This document shows, piece after piece, positions 16,973 to 25,208 of a stretch of DNA of 64,000 nucleotides. Both the position numbers and the translations under genes were made by a program. Under the pieces are notes generated by a model that saw only the letters and a program-made list of their open reading frames with translations, was not told where the DNA came from and made no database searches. Positions within the stretch are counted from its first letter, which is position 1, and each line of letters opens with the position of its first letter. Source of the stretch: Lampropedia aestuarii (lineage in GTDB: Bacteria > Pseudomonadota > Gammaproteobacteria > Burkholderiales > Burkholderiaceae_C); assembly GCF_004803635.1 (NCBI RefSeq), contig NZ_SSWX01000001.1, forward strand, positions 62,001 to 126,000. The letters run 5' to 3'.

Positions 16973-18061
16973 TCAGGCGGCCAAAGACAATAAGCGTGCG
17001 CCGGACTGGGCATCAAACAGGCGCAGGCACGACAGCTCTGGTGTCAGCAAAATCGCTTGCTGGGTCACCAGGGCCGCATCAACATCCGCGCGTACCAGCA
17101 CGTCGGCACTGCCGACGCGGATCTGCACATACGCTTCTGCGCCCAGCCGCTCGACCCGCTGCACAACGCCGTGCCAGCGCAACGCGCTCAGGGGCATTTC
17201 GGCAGAATCTGTTGCACTGCTAAGGTGCAGCTCTTCAGGGCGCAAGCCTAACACGGCACCGGGCTGCAGCACGGCATCACCAAACTGCGCTTGCAACCCA
17301 TTCTCGCCAACACCCGCACCAGCAGGCACAGGTAGAAAATTCATTTGCGGCGAGCCAATGAACGAGGCAACAAAACGGCTTGCGGGTTGACGATAGACCT
17401 CCATCGGCGCACCGACCTGGCACACCTGGCCGCGATCCATCACCGCAATGCGCGTGCCCAAGGTCATGGCTTCAACCTGGTCGTGGGTCACGTAGACGAT
17501 GGTGATGCCCAGCTCGGCATGCAAACGCTCCAGCTCACCGCGCATGTGCGTGCGCAACTTGGCGTCGAGATTGGACAGCGGCTCGTCAAACAAAAACACC
17601 TTGGGTTTGCGCACCAGCGCGCGCCCAATGGCCACGCGCTGGCGCTGGCCACCCGATAGCGCATTGGGCTTGCGTTGCAACAAATCGGTGATCTGCAGGC
17701 GCGCAGCGGCCTCTTGCACGCGCTGATCGATTTCGCTGCGTGAGAGCTTGCTGGTGCGCAGCAAACCAAAGGCCATATTCATGTACACCGTCATATGCGG
17801 ATAGAGCGCATAGGACTGGAATACCATCGCGATGTCGCGCTCATGAGGCGCAGCATGCGTGACATCACGTCCGCCAATCAATAGGCGTCCTGCGCTGATG
17901 TCCTCCAATCCGGCAATCATGCGCAAGGTCGTGGATTTGCCGCAGCCCGATGGCCCAACCAGCACCATGAACTCACCGGCCTGAACTTCGAGGTCGAGCT
18001 GGTCAACCACGACATGGTCGGAATAGTGCTTGCTAATGCCTTGTAATGAGATGGCAGACAT
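16973..18061 (-). CDS. ugpC: sn-glycerol-3-phosphate ABC transporter ATPase UgpC
   Basis: A MalK/UgpC-type ATPase of 362 residues: Walker A GPSGCGKST (about 37-45), Q-loop FQSYALYPHMTV, signature LSGGQRQRVA, Walker B VFLFDEPLSNLD, H-loop YVTHDQVEAM. A C-terminal OB-fold (TOBE) regulatory domain follows from about residue 240 (GSPQMNFLPV, LGLRPEEL). It energises import through the two permeases encoded just upstream. Substrate assignment to glycerol 3-phosphate or its diesters rests on the gene set (binding protein, two permeases, ATPase, DeoR-type regulator, phosphodiesterase), not on a substrate-specific residue. Confidence 0.88.
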   Translation of the reverse strand: MSAISLQGISKHYSDHVVVDQLDLEVQAGEFMVLVGPSGCGKSTTLRMIAGLEDISAGRLLIGGRDVTHAAPHERDIAMVFQSYALYPHMTVYMNMAFGLLRTSKLSRSEIDQRVQEAAARLQITDLLQRKPNALSGGQRQRVAIGRALVRKPKVFLFDEPLSNLDAKLRTHMRGELERLHAELGITIVYVTHDQVEAMTLGTRIAVMDRGQVCQVGAPMEVYRQPASRFVASFIGSPQMNFLPVPAGAGVGENGLQAQFGDAVLQPGAVLGLRPEELHLSSATDSAEMPLSALRWHGVVQRVERLGAEAYVQIRVGSADVLVRADVDAALVTQQAILLTPELSCLRLFDAQSGARLLSLAA

Positions 18062-18114
18062 GGGTTTGAATCGTAGTGGCTAATAGGAAAAAAGCTTACT
18101 AATACGCAGAAGGC

Positions 18115-18945
18115 TTACTTTAAGCCAGCGTGCATGAAGCTGGAGACGAAGCGGCGTTGGAAGACAATGAACACCAGCATCAACGGTGCACTGACCACCA
18201 TGGTTGCGGCCATCAGGCGGGGCCAGTCAGCACCGCTATCGGCTTTGGCCAGCAGGCCCAGGCCAATCGGCAAGGTTCGCACGGCTTCACTATTGGTCAC
18301 CAGCAAAGGCCACATATAGTCATTCCAGTGCGTGACCACCGAGATCATCGCAAACGCAATAAGGGTCGGCCTGACCAGCGGCAAATACACATACCACAAC
18401 GTCGCCCAGTGGCCGCAGCCATCCAGGCGCGCCGCATCGGCCAAGTCTTGCGGTACCTGGCGAAAGGCCTGGCGCAACATGAAGGTGCCATAGCCACTGG
18501 CAACAAACGGCACCATCAAGGCCCACAAGGTATTCATCAAACCCAGCTCGCGCACGGTGATGAAATTGGTCAGAAAGGTCGCGTATATCGGGAACATCAC
18601 CTGCAGCAAGAACAGGCCAAACAGCAGATCACGGCCCGGAAATCGCAGACGCGCAAACGCATAGGCAGCCAGTGTGATAGTGGTCAACTGTGCCAGCAAA
18701 ATGCCTGCCGTGACCAAGATGGAATTGATCAAATACGTGCCAAATGGCGCCACCGACAGCGCCGCTGGGTAATTGCCCCACTGCAGCACTTGCGGCCACC
18801 AGCCAGCGGCCGGATCAAAGATTTCCGTGCGGGTTTTGAGCGAGGTCAAAAGCATCCACACCAGTGGGCTGAGCCACAGCAGCAAAGCCGGCACCAGCAG
18901 CCAGTGCATCCAGCGCGAACGTGCAAAAGGTTTGAAAGCAGGCAT
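18115..18945 (-). CDS. ugpE: Glycerol-3-phosphate-type ABC transporter permease UgpE
   Basis: A MalG-like inner-membrane permease with 276 residues and six transmembrane segments. The EAA loop that docks on the ATPase reads DLADAARLDGCGHWATLWYV (about 165-184), and the family motif THWNDYMWPLLV follows. It starts two bases after the ugpA stop codon, which indicates coupling. About 50 bases separate it from ugpC. Confidence 0.88.
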   Translation of the reverse strand: MPAFKPFARSRWMHWLLVPALLLWLSPLVWMLLTSLKTRTEIFDPAAGWWPQVLQWGNYPAALSVAPFGTYLINSILVTAGILLAQLTTITLAAYAFARLRFPGRDLLFGLFLLQVMFPIYATFLTNFITVRELGLMNTLWALMVPFVASGYGTFMLRQAFRQVPQDLADAARLDGCGHWATLWYVYLPLVRPTLIAFAMISVVTHWNDYMWPLLVTNSEAVRTLPIGLGLLAKADSGADWPRLMAATMVVSAPLMLVFIVFQRRFVSSFMHAGLK

Positions 18946-18947
18946 GG

Positions 18948-19880
18948 TCAGCGTCCCATGTAATGCACACGCCGACCCAGCGTCAGGGCGACGATACCGA
19001 TCAGGCCGCCCACGACCAGCAGCAGGATATTGGCAATTGCCGAAGCGCTGCCGATGTCTCTGAACTGGAAGGCATTCTGGTAAATGTAGAAGGTCAGCAC
19101 ATTCGTGGCGTCAGCCGGGCCACCCTGGGTCATCACAAACACGTAGTCAAAGATTTGGTAGGAATGCAGCACCCCTATGACGACGACAAAATACAGCGTT
19201 GGCGAAATCAAGGGCACGGTGATGTGCAGCAACTGGCGAAACCCCGACACGCCATCGAGCCGGGCTGCCTCGTACAAATCACGCGGCACCAATTGCAAGG
19301 CCGCCAGCAAAATCAGCATGAAGTAGCCGGCGTACTTCCACACACTCATGAAGATGATGGCTGGCAAGGCCCAGCGCGGGTCGTAGAGCCATTCGAGCTT
19401 GGGCAGGCCCAAGAACCCCATCAGGCTGTTGATGGGGCCATAGCCGGGTGCATACAAAAACACCCAGACCATGCCCGCGGCCACAGAGGGAATCATTACC
19501 GGGTAGAAAAATGCCGAGCGGTACAAGGCCGTGCCACGCAGCCCGCGGTCGAGCGCCACGGCCAGCATCAGTGCCAGCGTAATCGACGTGGGCACCGTGA
19601 CCACCATATAAACCACCGTATTGCGCAGTGACTTCCAGAACAAGGCGTCATGCCAGAGCCTGACATAGTTCTCCAGGCCAACGAAGTAAATCTCGGGCGA
19701 GCCCAGTTGCACGTCAAACAACCCATACACCACTGAGCGCAAGATTGGCCAGTAGGTGAATGCACACAGAAACAGCAACGAAGGAGCGAGCATCACCACT
19801 GCCGTTGCGAGCTCTCGCCGGCGTCCGCGACGCCAAAGGGCATGCGTGGACGCGTAGGGTTTGGCGGGTAACAGATTCAT
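18948..19880 (-). CDS. ugpA: Glycerol-3-phosphate-type ABC transporter permease UgpA
   Basis: A MalF-like inner-membrane permease, 310 residues, six main transmembrane segments. The EAA loop is DLYEAARLDGVSGFRQLLHI. The start at the ATG 19878-19880 lies seven bases after the ugpB stop codon; longer frames run into ugpB and are rejected. It pairs with UgpE to form the channel. Confidence 0.88.
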   Translation of the reverse strand: MNLLPAKPYASTHALWRRGRRRELATAVVMLAPSLLFLCAFTYWPILRSVVYGLFDVQLGSPEIYFVGLENYVRLWHDALFWKSLRNTVVYMVVTVPTSITLALMLAVALDRGLRGTALYRSAFFYPVMIPSVAAGMVWVFLYAPGYGPINSLMGFLGLPKLEWLYDPRWALPAIIFMSVWKYAGYFMLILLAALQLVPRDLYEAARLDGVSGFRQLLHITVPLISPTLYFVVVIGVLHSYQIFDYVFVMTQGGPADATNVLTFYIYQNAFQFRDIGSASAIANILLLVVGGLIGIVALTLGRRVHYMGR

Positions 19881-19887
19881 GGTGTGC

Positions 19888-21210
19888 TCAACCACGGCGG
19901 CGTGACAAGCGCTGAATCTCCTGATTCGACTTGGCGCTGGCATCGCGCAGCGCCGCATCGGGCGCCACCTCGCCAATCAGCGTGCGGTCAATCGCACTTT
20001 GCAAATGGCTGCGCACCTTGTGGTAGCCAGGCACCTGCAAAAATGCCCCAGCGACCTCTGCCGTGACAAAGGCTGAGCGCGACTCGGGCACTTTGGCTAC
20101 ATGGGCTTGCAACTCGGGCGTATCCCACGACGACTTGCGTGCGGCCAGATAGCCGGTATCAATGCACCACTGGGCCTGGTTGGCAGTATTGGTCATCCAG
20201 CGCGCAAACGTCCAGGCCGCCTGCTTGTGGGCATCGGGCTGGTTCTTGGCGATCAGGATCGGCCCGCCGCCCATCGTCGAGCCCAGTTGCTTGCCTTTGG
20301 GCATCGGTGCCACGCCCACCGGGAAGGATGCAGACTTCAAGATATTCGTCATCGAGCCAGTCGAGTGGTAGAGCATTGCGGTGCGCCCGGCCATGAAGTC
20401 ATTGGCTGAACTCTCCCAGGTCGAGGCCGCGGGCATGTAACCCGCTTGCACCATGCGCAGCCAAAACTCCAGCGCATGCACACTTTCTGGCGCGTCGAAA
20501 CGCACGCCGTCCTTGTTCCAAAACACCAAACCATTTTGGCGCACAAAGCTCTCAAAAATCCAGTCGTGCCAGCCGCCGCCCATCGTCACCCCCCATTGCT
20601 CGGTCGCATCGCCTTTGCGCACAGCCAGCGCCTTGGCAGCAGCTTCCAATTCGACCCAATCGGTCGGCGCGGCTTTGAGACCCACTTTCTCAAACGCCGC
20701 CTTGTTGTAGTACAGCACCGGTGTGCTGCACTGGAATGGCAGGCCATACAGCTTGTCATCGGCCATGCAGGTGCCCAGGAAGCCGGGCAGAAAATCCTGA
20801 AACACATCGTCGGCCTTGGCCAGTGCGGTCACGTCTTCGAGCGCGTCCATGTTTTGGAAAGTGGTCATCATCGAGTTGATGGGCAACCAGGCAGCCGGTG
20901 GCTCGCCCACGCCCAGCGCGGTCATGACTTTTTGCTCGGTATTGTCGTAGCTGCCTGCGTAGATCGCCTCAACCTGGATGTCGCTATGCGCAGCGTTGAA
21001 GCTGCTGATCATCGTCGAGACAATGCGATTGATATCGCCCGAGACACCAACCGGGTACATGAATGCGAGTTTGACGTGTTGTTGGCCGCTAGCCAACAGC
21101 GGCATGCCGCCCAGCATCGCTGCGGCGGACACAGTCATGCTGGTCTTGAGAAATTGGCGGCGCTGGCTTGACAGAATCTGGCTGGGCAAAGCAGGTTTGG
21201 AAGCGGACAT
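19888..21210 (-). CDS. ugpB: Glycerol-3-phosphate-type ABC transporter substrate-binding protein UgpB
   Basis: A periplasmic extracellular solute-binding protein (family 1), 440 residues. The N-terminus has a twin-arginine signal (SQRRQFLKTSMTVSAAAMLGG, residues 14-34), so it is probably exported folded by Tat. Ligand-site-like segments include PFQCSTPVLYYNKAAFEKVG, GWHDWIFESFV and YHSTGSM, as in UgpB-like proteins. It is the first gene of ugpBAEC plus the regulator. Transcription probably starts in the 21211-21362 gap shared with the divergent phosphodiesterase. Another phosphorylated or polyol substrate cannot be excluded. Confidence 0.8.
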   Translation of the reverse strand: MSASKPALPSQILSSQRRQFLKTSMTVSAAAMLGGMPLLASGQQHVKLAFMYPVGVSGDINRIVSTMISSFNAAHSDIQVEAIYAGSYDNTEQKVMTALGVGEPPAAWLPINSMMTTFQNMDALEDVTALAKADDVFQDFLPGFLGTCMADDKLYGLPFQCSTPVLYYNKAAFEKVGLKAAPTDWVELEAAAKALAVRKGDATEQWGVTMGGGWHDWIFESFVRQNGLVFWNKDGVRFDAPESVHALEFWLRMVQAGYMPAASTWESSANDFMAGRTAMLYHSTGSMTNILKSASFPVGVAPMPKGKQLGSTMGGGPILIAKNQPDAHKQAAWTFARWMTNTANQAQWCIDTGYLAARKSSWDTPELQAHVAKVPESRSAFVTAEVAGAFLQVPGYHKVRSHLQSAIDRTLIGEVAPDAALRDASAKSNQEIQRLSRRRG

Positions 21211-21310
21211 GGCAAGGTACTTTCAGTGCAAGATGGGACTCAGGCGGACATCGCAGGCCGTATGCTGACTGGCAATCGTGACAAACTCATGAAATCCACA
21301 TAAATCAAAA

Positions 21311-21337
21311 AATTTCCACAACAAACTATGGAATTTT
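21311..21337. promoter_or_regulatory. Candidate operator between ugpB and the phosphodiesterase gene
   Basis: aatttcca and tggaatttt form an inverted repeat (core TTCCA-N10-TGGAA) in the divergent promoter region. The DeoR-type regulator at 16186-16968 is the likely reader, but this is inference from location and symmetry only. Confidence 0.3.
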
Positions 21338-21362
21338 GAGGAAACGACCTAGACTTGGCAGC

Positions 21363-22178
21363 ATGCACTCCCCTCTTCTGATTGCCCAACTCACCGACCC
21401 GCACCTAGGCACTGGGCCTGCTTTTTTAGGCGGTCGCATCGATACCGAGCGCGCCTTCCAGCGTGCTGTAACCCATGTGGCCGCACTCCAGCCCAGGCCT
21501 GACCTGGTGTTATTGACTGGCGATATGACCGAGCATGGCAGGCCAGACGAATACGCGCGCGTGGCAGCTGCTCTCGCGCCACTGGATATGCCGATTTATG
21601 CCGTGCCTGGCAACCACGACGACAGCCATACGGCCTGCACAGCACTGCCCGCTTATATGCCTGTGGCGCAGGATGCACCAGCAGGCCGCTGCTGCTACCA
21701 CATCCAACTCAAAGGCCTGCACTGCGTGGCGCTGGATACTTCTGTGTCCGGGCATGCACATGGTGTGCTGGACACGCCGCAACTGGCATGGCTGGCTAAC
21801 ACCTTGCAAGCGTGCAGTGGCCTGCCAGTCCTGCTCTTCATGCACCACCCGCCACTGCCTAGCGGCATCGAGGCGATGGATGCCTGCAGCCTGCTGGTAG
21901 GCAGTGAACAACTGGCTGCATTGATACGCCAGCACGCTCGGGTACAGGGCATTTTGTGTGGACACCTGCACCGCGCCGTGCAGATGCAGTTTGCAGGTGT
22001 GCCCGTGCATGTCGCACCGTCGGTAGCGCACCAGATCGCGCTAGATCTGCAGCCAGGTGCAAGCCTGCACGCCCAACTGGAGCCGCCACAAATTTCGCTG
22101 CACCGATGGACGCCCTTGTACGGCCTGTGTACGCATCTGAGCTATGTAGAGCCGTATGGTCCAGCGATTGCATTCTGA
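21363..22178 (+). CDS. Metallophosphoesterase, cyclic-nucleotide/glycerophosphodiester phosphodiesterase type
   Basis: A class III metallophosphodiesterase (CpdA/GpdQ-like), 271 residues. All metal-ligand motifs are visible: QLTDPHLG (D-x-H, about 8-15), LLTGDMTEHG, VPGNHDD (NHD), MHHPPLP and LCGHLHRAV (GHxH). Such enzymes hydrolyse cyclic AMP or glycerophosphodiesters. Beside an ugp importer, release of glycerol 3-phosphate from diesters is the more likely job, taking the place of ugpQ. The chosen ATG has no strong ribosome site; a TTG nine codons earlier (21336) follows a GAGGA-like stretch less well. Transcription is divergent from ugpB, and the next gene follows closely. Confidence 0.82.
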   Translation: MHSPLLIAQLTDPHLGTGPAFLGGRIDTERAFQRAVTHVAALQPRPDLVLLTGDMTEHGRPDEYARVAAALAPLDMPIYAVPGNHDDSHTACTALPAYMPVAQDAPAGRCCYHIQLKGLHCVALDTSVSGHAHGVLDTPQLAWLANTLQACSGLPVLLFMHHPPLPSGIEAMDACSLLVGSEQLAALIRQHARVQGILCGHLHRAVQMQFAGVPVHVAPSVAHQIALDLQPGASLHAQLEPPQISLHRWTPLYGLCTHLSYVEPYGPAIAF

Positions 22179-22230
22179 GGTGATCCGCCACATCGCCAGC
22201 GCGCAAACCCGCGCCACATGCCCTTCAATC

Positions 22231-22920
22231 ATGCCCTCCCTCTTCTCCAGACCACTGGCCTTGTTTGATCTGGACCACACTTTGCTCAATGGCGATGGCG
22301 ATGATTTGTGGTGCCGATTTCTGCTGCGCCACGGCCTGCTGCAGCGCGATGTGCAAGCGCGTAATGAGCAGCTGGGTGCCGACTACCGCGCCGGTCTTGT
22401 GTCAGCCCATGACTTCAGCGCGTTCTACGCCAGCCTGCTGGCCGGACGCTCGCCGGCACAATGGCGGCACTGGCTGCAGTTGTTTTTAGTTCAAGAGATT
22501 CGACCTCGTTTGCCCACCGCAGCCTACGCTTTGGTGGCCGCGCACCGCGCCGCAGGCCACACTGTGGTGTTGACCACCGCCAGCAACCGTGTGATTGCCG
22601 AGCCCAGCGCCGCAGAGCTGGGCTTTCACCACTGCATTGCCACAGAATTGGCGCTGGAAGGCGGAGTGTTTACTGGCCAGGTGCAAGGCACTCCTAATAT
22701 GCGTGAAGGCAAATGCCTGCGCATGCACGCCTGGCTGATTGAGCAGGGCCTGCCACCCCAGACACTGGCAAGTGCCTATTTTTACAGCGACTCAATCAAC
22801 GATCTGCCCCTGCTGAGCCAAGTTGGCGAGCCGATTGCCGTCAATCCCGACCCACAATTGCACCAGCATGCACGCGCCAATGGCTGGCACGTGTTGGATG
22901 TGCTTGGCATTGGTCTTTAG
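22231..22920 (+). CDS. HAD-IB family phosphatase (SerB-like)
   Basis: A haloacid-dehalogenase-superfamily phosphatase, 229 residues: motif I LFDLDHTLL with both catalytic Asp residues (about 11-19), a helical cap, motif II TTASN, a Lys in the EGKCLRM region (motif III), and motif IV YSDSINDLPLL. It resembles the phosphoserine-phosphatase-like HAD-IB group common in Burkholderiales. It starts about 50 bases after the phosphodiesterase and probably shares its transcript, so the pair could strip phosphate from diester products. The frame extends upstream to 22156 but would overlap the preceding gene; the ATG at 22231 fits the family N-terminus. Confidence 0.85.
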   Translation: MPSLFSRPLALFDLDHTLLNGDGDDLWCRFLLRHGLLQRDVQARNEQLGADYRAGLVSAHDFSAFYASLLAGRSPAQWRHWLQLFLVQEIRPRLPTAAYALVAAHRAAGHTVVLTTASNRVIAEPSAAELGFHHCIATELALEGGVFTGQVQGTPNMREGKCLRMHAWLIEQGLPPQTLASAYFYSDSINDLPLLSQVGEPIAVNPDPQLHQHARANGWHVLDVLGIGL

Positions 22921-22936
22921 AAGGTGTTTACGTTCT

Positions 22937-23217
22937 TAGAGCCTGTTCAAAGTCTCCACGCCGACCGCGTTGGAGCCCAAAAGGATACGATGCGCGGCAA
23001 AAACCGCAGTCGGGCTATCTGACCGGCGAAGATTTTCAACAAAGCAGCGTGCCTTTTGGACTCCAACCCCCAATACCAAAAAGAGCTGCAAGGCACAAAA
23101 AAGCGCATGGCTGCGTTGCCAATTTTGCTCATACAGACGTATGCGCTGCAACAGGCGTCTTGTACTGCCTCTTTTTGTGCCTTGCGCGACGGCGTCGAGA
23201 CTTTGAACAGGCTCTTA
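22937..23217. mobile_element. MITE-like non-coding element with 20-bp terminal inverted repeats (best copy)
   Basis: The 281-bp element begins tagagcctgttcaaagtctc and ends with the reverse complement of taagagcctgttcaaagtct, so the outer 20 or so bases pair apart from one position, and pairing extends inwards through acgccg. Inside, a second nested inverted repeat (gcaaggcacaaaaagaggc and gcttttttgtgccttgc on the reverse strand) makes a hairpin of about 100 bases. No coding frame is supported. The right-hand stop TAA (23215-23217) belongs to the neighbouring minus-strand gene. Related copies are at 4113, 13780, 16129, 40013, 42090, 48258, 51510 and 52473. Confidence 0.75.
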
Positions 23218-24120
23218 GTTGAATTCGCGCTCACGCAACCATTTGGTTGCCACCCATTTCTCGCCTTCGACCACCGGCGCGCCACCGTGCAATGACAAGG
23301 TATTGGGGTGTGGTTTGTCATAGCTGAAAAACACGGCCGTTCCTTGCTGGGCGGCCACCTCTAAGCCGGCGTTGGGGAAAGTCGTGCCGCCGCCTGCAAC
23401 TGGCGTATTCAGGTAGAGCAGCAAGGTGCCCACGCGCTGGCCACCTCGGCGTAGCAAAGCCGGGGCACTGGGCGCGTCGGGCTCAAAGTAATCGTAATGT
23501 GGTTTGTATTCCGCCTTGGGGCCGTAGTGCAAGACCTGCAAGCCCTCGCCATTGGCAACAGGCCAGCCGAGCAAATCGGCAATGCGCTGCTCCAGGGCGG
23601 CAATCACAGCGGACTCGCCACGTTCAAAAAACATGCCTTCGCTGGTGCGGTCTTCATTGAGCTCATCACCGCCGTCGGCACTTTGGCTATTGACCGTCAA
23701 TGAGCGACGCATGCGTGGCCTGGCCAGTGCAATGATCTGCTCACATTCGTCAGCCGTCAGCAAGCCCTCCAGCACCACCACTCGGGGCAGCTTCATGCTC
23801 ATGACCACTTTCACATCACGATCGCCTGCGCGCACCCAGGCTGGCGAGCCCTCTAACGCCAAATCAGGCACAGGCACTGCAGCGGGCGCAGCTTCGCTGG
23901 CTGCTGCAGTGTGCAGCTGACCAGGCATGGCATTGCGCTCTTGCAAATGCTCTGAGAGCACGGACTCCAAAGCGGCCAGTGCGACGTCTTCGGACCAGCC
24001 CACATCCAGCATGGCTTGCAAGGCCTTGGGGGCTGAAACGCCAGCTTCGGCTTGGTCAATGATCCACTGGCGCAGCTCCGGCGTTACTGAAGCCAAATGG
24101 GGGTTGACGGTCAATGCCAT
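23215..24120 (-). CDS. 2-oxoglutarate/Fe(II) oxygenase, prolyl 4-hydroxylase-like
   Basis: A 301-residue protein whose C-terminal 200 residues are a prolyl-4-hydroxylase alpha-type double-stranded beta-helix: iron ligands HYD in YKPHYDYF, the distal His in SLHGGAP, and the 2-oxoglutarate-binding Lys in KWVATKW. The conserved entry RSEGMFFERGE-like stretch here reads RTSEGMFFERGE. The N-terminal 60 residues are helical (a UBA-like LQAMLDVGWSEDVALAAL). The family hydroxylates prolines in proteins; the bacterial substrates are mostly unknown. The ATG has GGAG nine bases upstream. Its TAA stop is shared with the end of the MITE-like element. Confidence 0.88.
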   Translation of the reverse strand: MALTVNPHLASVTPELRQWIIDQAEAGVSAPKALQAMLDVGWSEDVALAALESVLSEHLQERNAMPGQLHTAAASEAAPAAVPVPDLALEGSPAWVRAGDRDVKVVMSMKLPRVVVLEGLLTADECEQIIALARPRMRRSLTVNSQSADGGDELNEDRTSEGMFFERGESAVIAALEQRIADLLGWPVANGEGLQVLHYGPKAEYKPHYDYFEPDAPSAPALLRRGGQRVGTLLLYLNTPVAGGGTTFPNAGLEVAAQQGTAVFFSYDKPHPNTLSLHGGAPVVEGEKWVATKWLREREFN

Positions 24121-24192
24121 AGCTCGATCTCCTCAAAATAAACCGTCGAAACGGTGGCTGTGTCTAACGCTAAACATGGGTGCGTAGCCGCC

Positions 24193-24984
24193 TCAAACCC
24201 CCAGCCTATCTGATTCCTTGCGCTTAAATACCAGCTTTTCTTCTGAAGAAGCTTCTGCATCAAAACGATAGCCTTCACTGTCAAATGCCTGCAGGGCCTG
24301 CGGGTGTTCTAGCCGGTGCTCAATCGCGTAACGCGCCATCAAGCCGCGTGCGCGTTTGGCCAGAAAGCTGATGATTTTGTACTGGCCCGCTTTTTCATCC
24401 TGGAACACGCACTCAATCACGCGCGCTTTAAGGCGCTTGGTCTGCACCGCCTTGAAGTACTCGTTCGAGGCCAGATTCACAATGACCGGCATAGTCTGGG
24501 CCTGGATGCGTTCATTCAAATACTGGCTCAGGGGCTCGGCCCAGTAACGGTAGAGATTTTCAGCCGAGCCAACGGCCATTTTCGTGCCCATCTCCAGACG
24601 ATACGGCTGCAAGCGGTCCAACGGGCGAAGCGCGCCGTACAACCCACTGAGGATCAGCACATGGTGCTGGGCCCATGCTAGTGCGTCCGCATCCAGGGTA
24701 GCGGCCTGCAAGCCCTCGTACACATCGCCATTGAATGCCAAGACCGCCTGGCGTGAATTGCTGGGCGTAAAGCGGCTGCTCCAGGCACGGTTGCGTTCCA
24801 CATTCAATTGCGCCAACTTCTCGCTGATGGACATCAGGGACGAGAGTTCAGCCGTGGTTTTGTGCTTGAGCACCTCCATCACCGTCTGCGCCTGTTTGAC
24901 AAATACCGGTTGGGAAGCTTCCAGCGCAGGATCAACCGGAGTTTCATAGTCCAGCGATTTCGCCGGAGAGAGTAAAAAAAGCAT
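24193..24984 (-). CDS. yaaA: Peroxide stress protein YaaA (DUF328)
   Basis: A 263-residue protein of the YaaA/UPF0246 family, which limits intracellular free iron and DNA damage during hydrogen peroxide stress. The hallmark N-terminus MLFLLSPAKSLDY, FNGDVYEGLQA, LSGLYGALRPLDRLQPYRLE and VNLASNEYFKAV are all present. It is transcribed towards the oxygenase gene with a gap of about 70 bases, so the two may form an operon. No ribosome binding site is obvious. Confidence 0.93.
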   Translation of the reverse strand: MLFLLSPAKSLDYETPVDPALEASQPVFVKQAQTVMEVLKHKTTAELSSLMSISEKLAQLNVERNRAWSSRFTPSNSRQAVLAFNGDVYEGLQAATLDADALAWAQHHVLILSGLYGALRPLDRLQPYRLEMGTKMAVGSAENLYRYWAEPLSQYLNERIQAQTMPVIVNLASNEYFKAVQTKRLKARVIECVFQDEKAGQYKIISFLAKRARGLMARYAIEHRLEHPQALQAFDSEGYRFDAEASSEEKLVFKRKESDRLGV

Positions 24985-25208
24985 TCCAAATCCACTTCAT
25001 TCAATGACATCAATGCGCTCAATCACCGCGCATTGTGCCTTGGATGGAGCGCCCCAGGCAATGTGGGCTTATTTTGAAAAACAATGTCACACCGTGCGCA
25101 TTCCAATGCCTATTTTGAGCCGCTGTCGAGGCGCAAAGCTGTCCTGGTCGGCCACTGCACTCGAGCGCCACCCCCAACGTAAGTAGAGGGCAGCGTCAAG
25201 ACATGCCG

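Noticed and set aside
22947-23321. A 124-codon frame across the 281-bp repeat element
   Set aside because: It runs through both halves of an inverted repeat into the oxygenase gene, matches no protein family, and is not kept in the other copies of the element, so the element is treated as non-coding.
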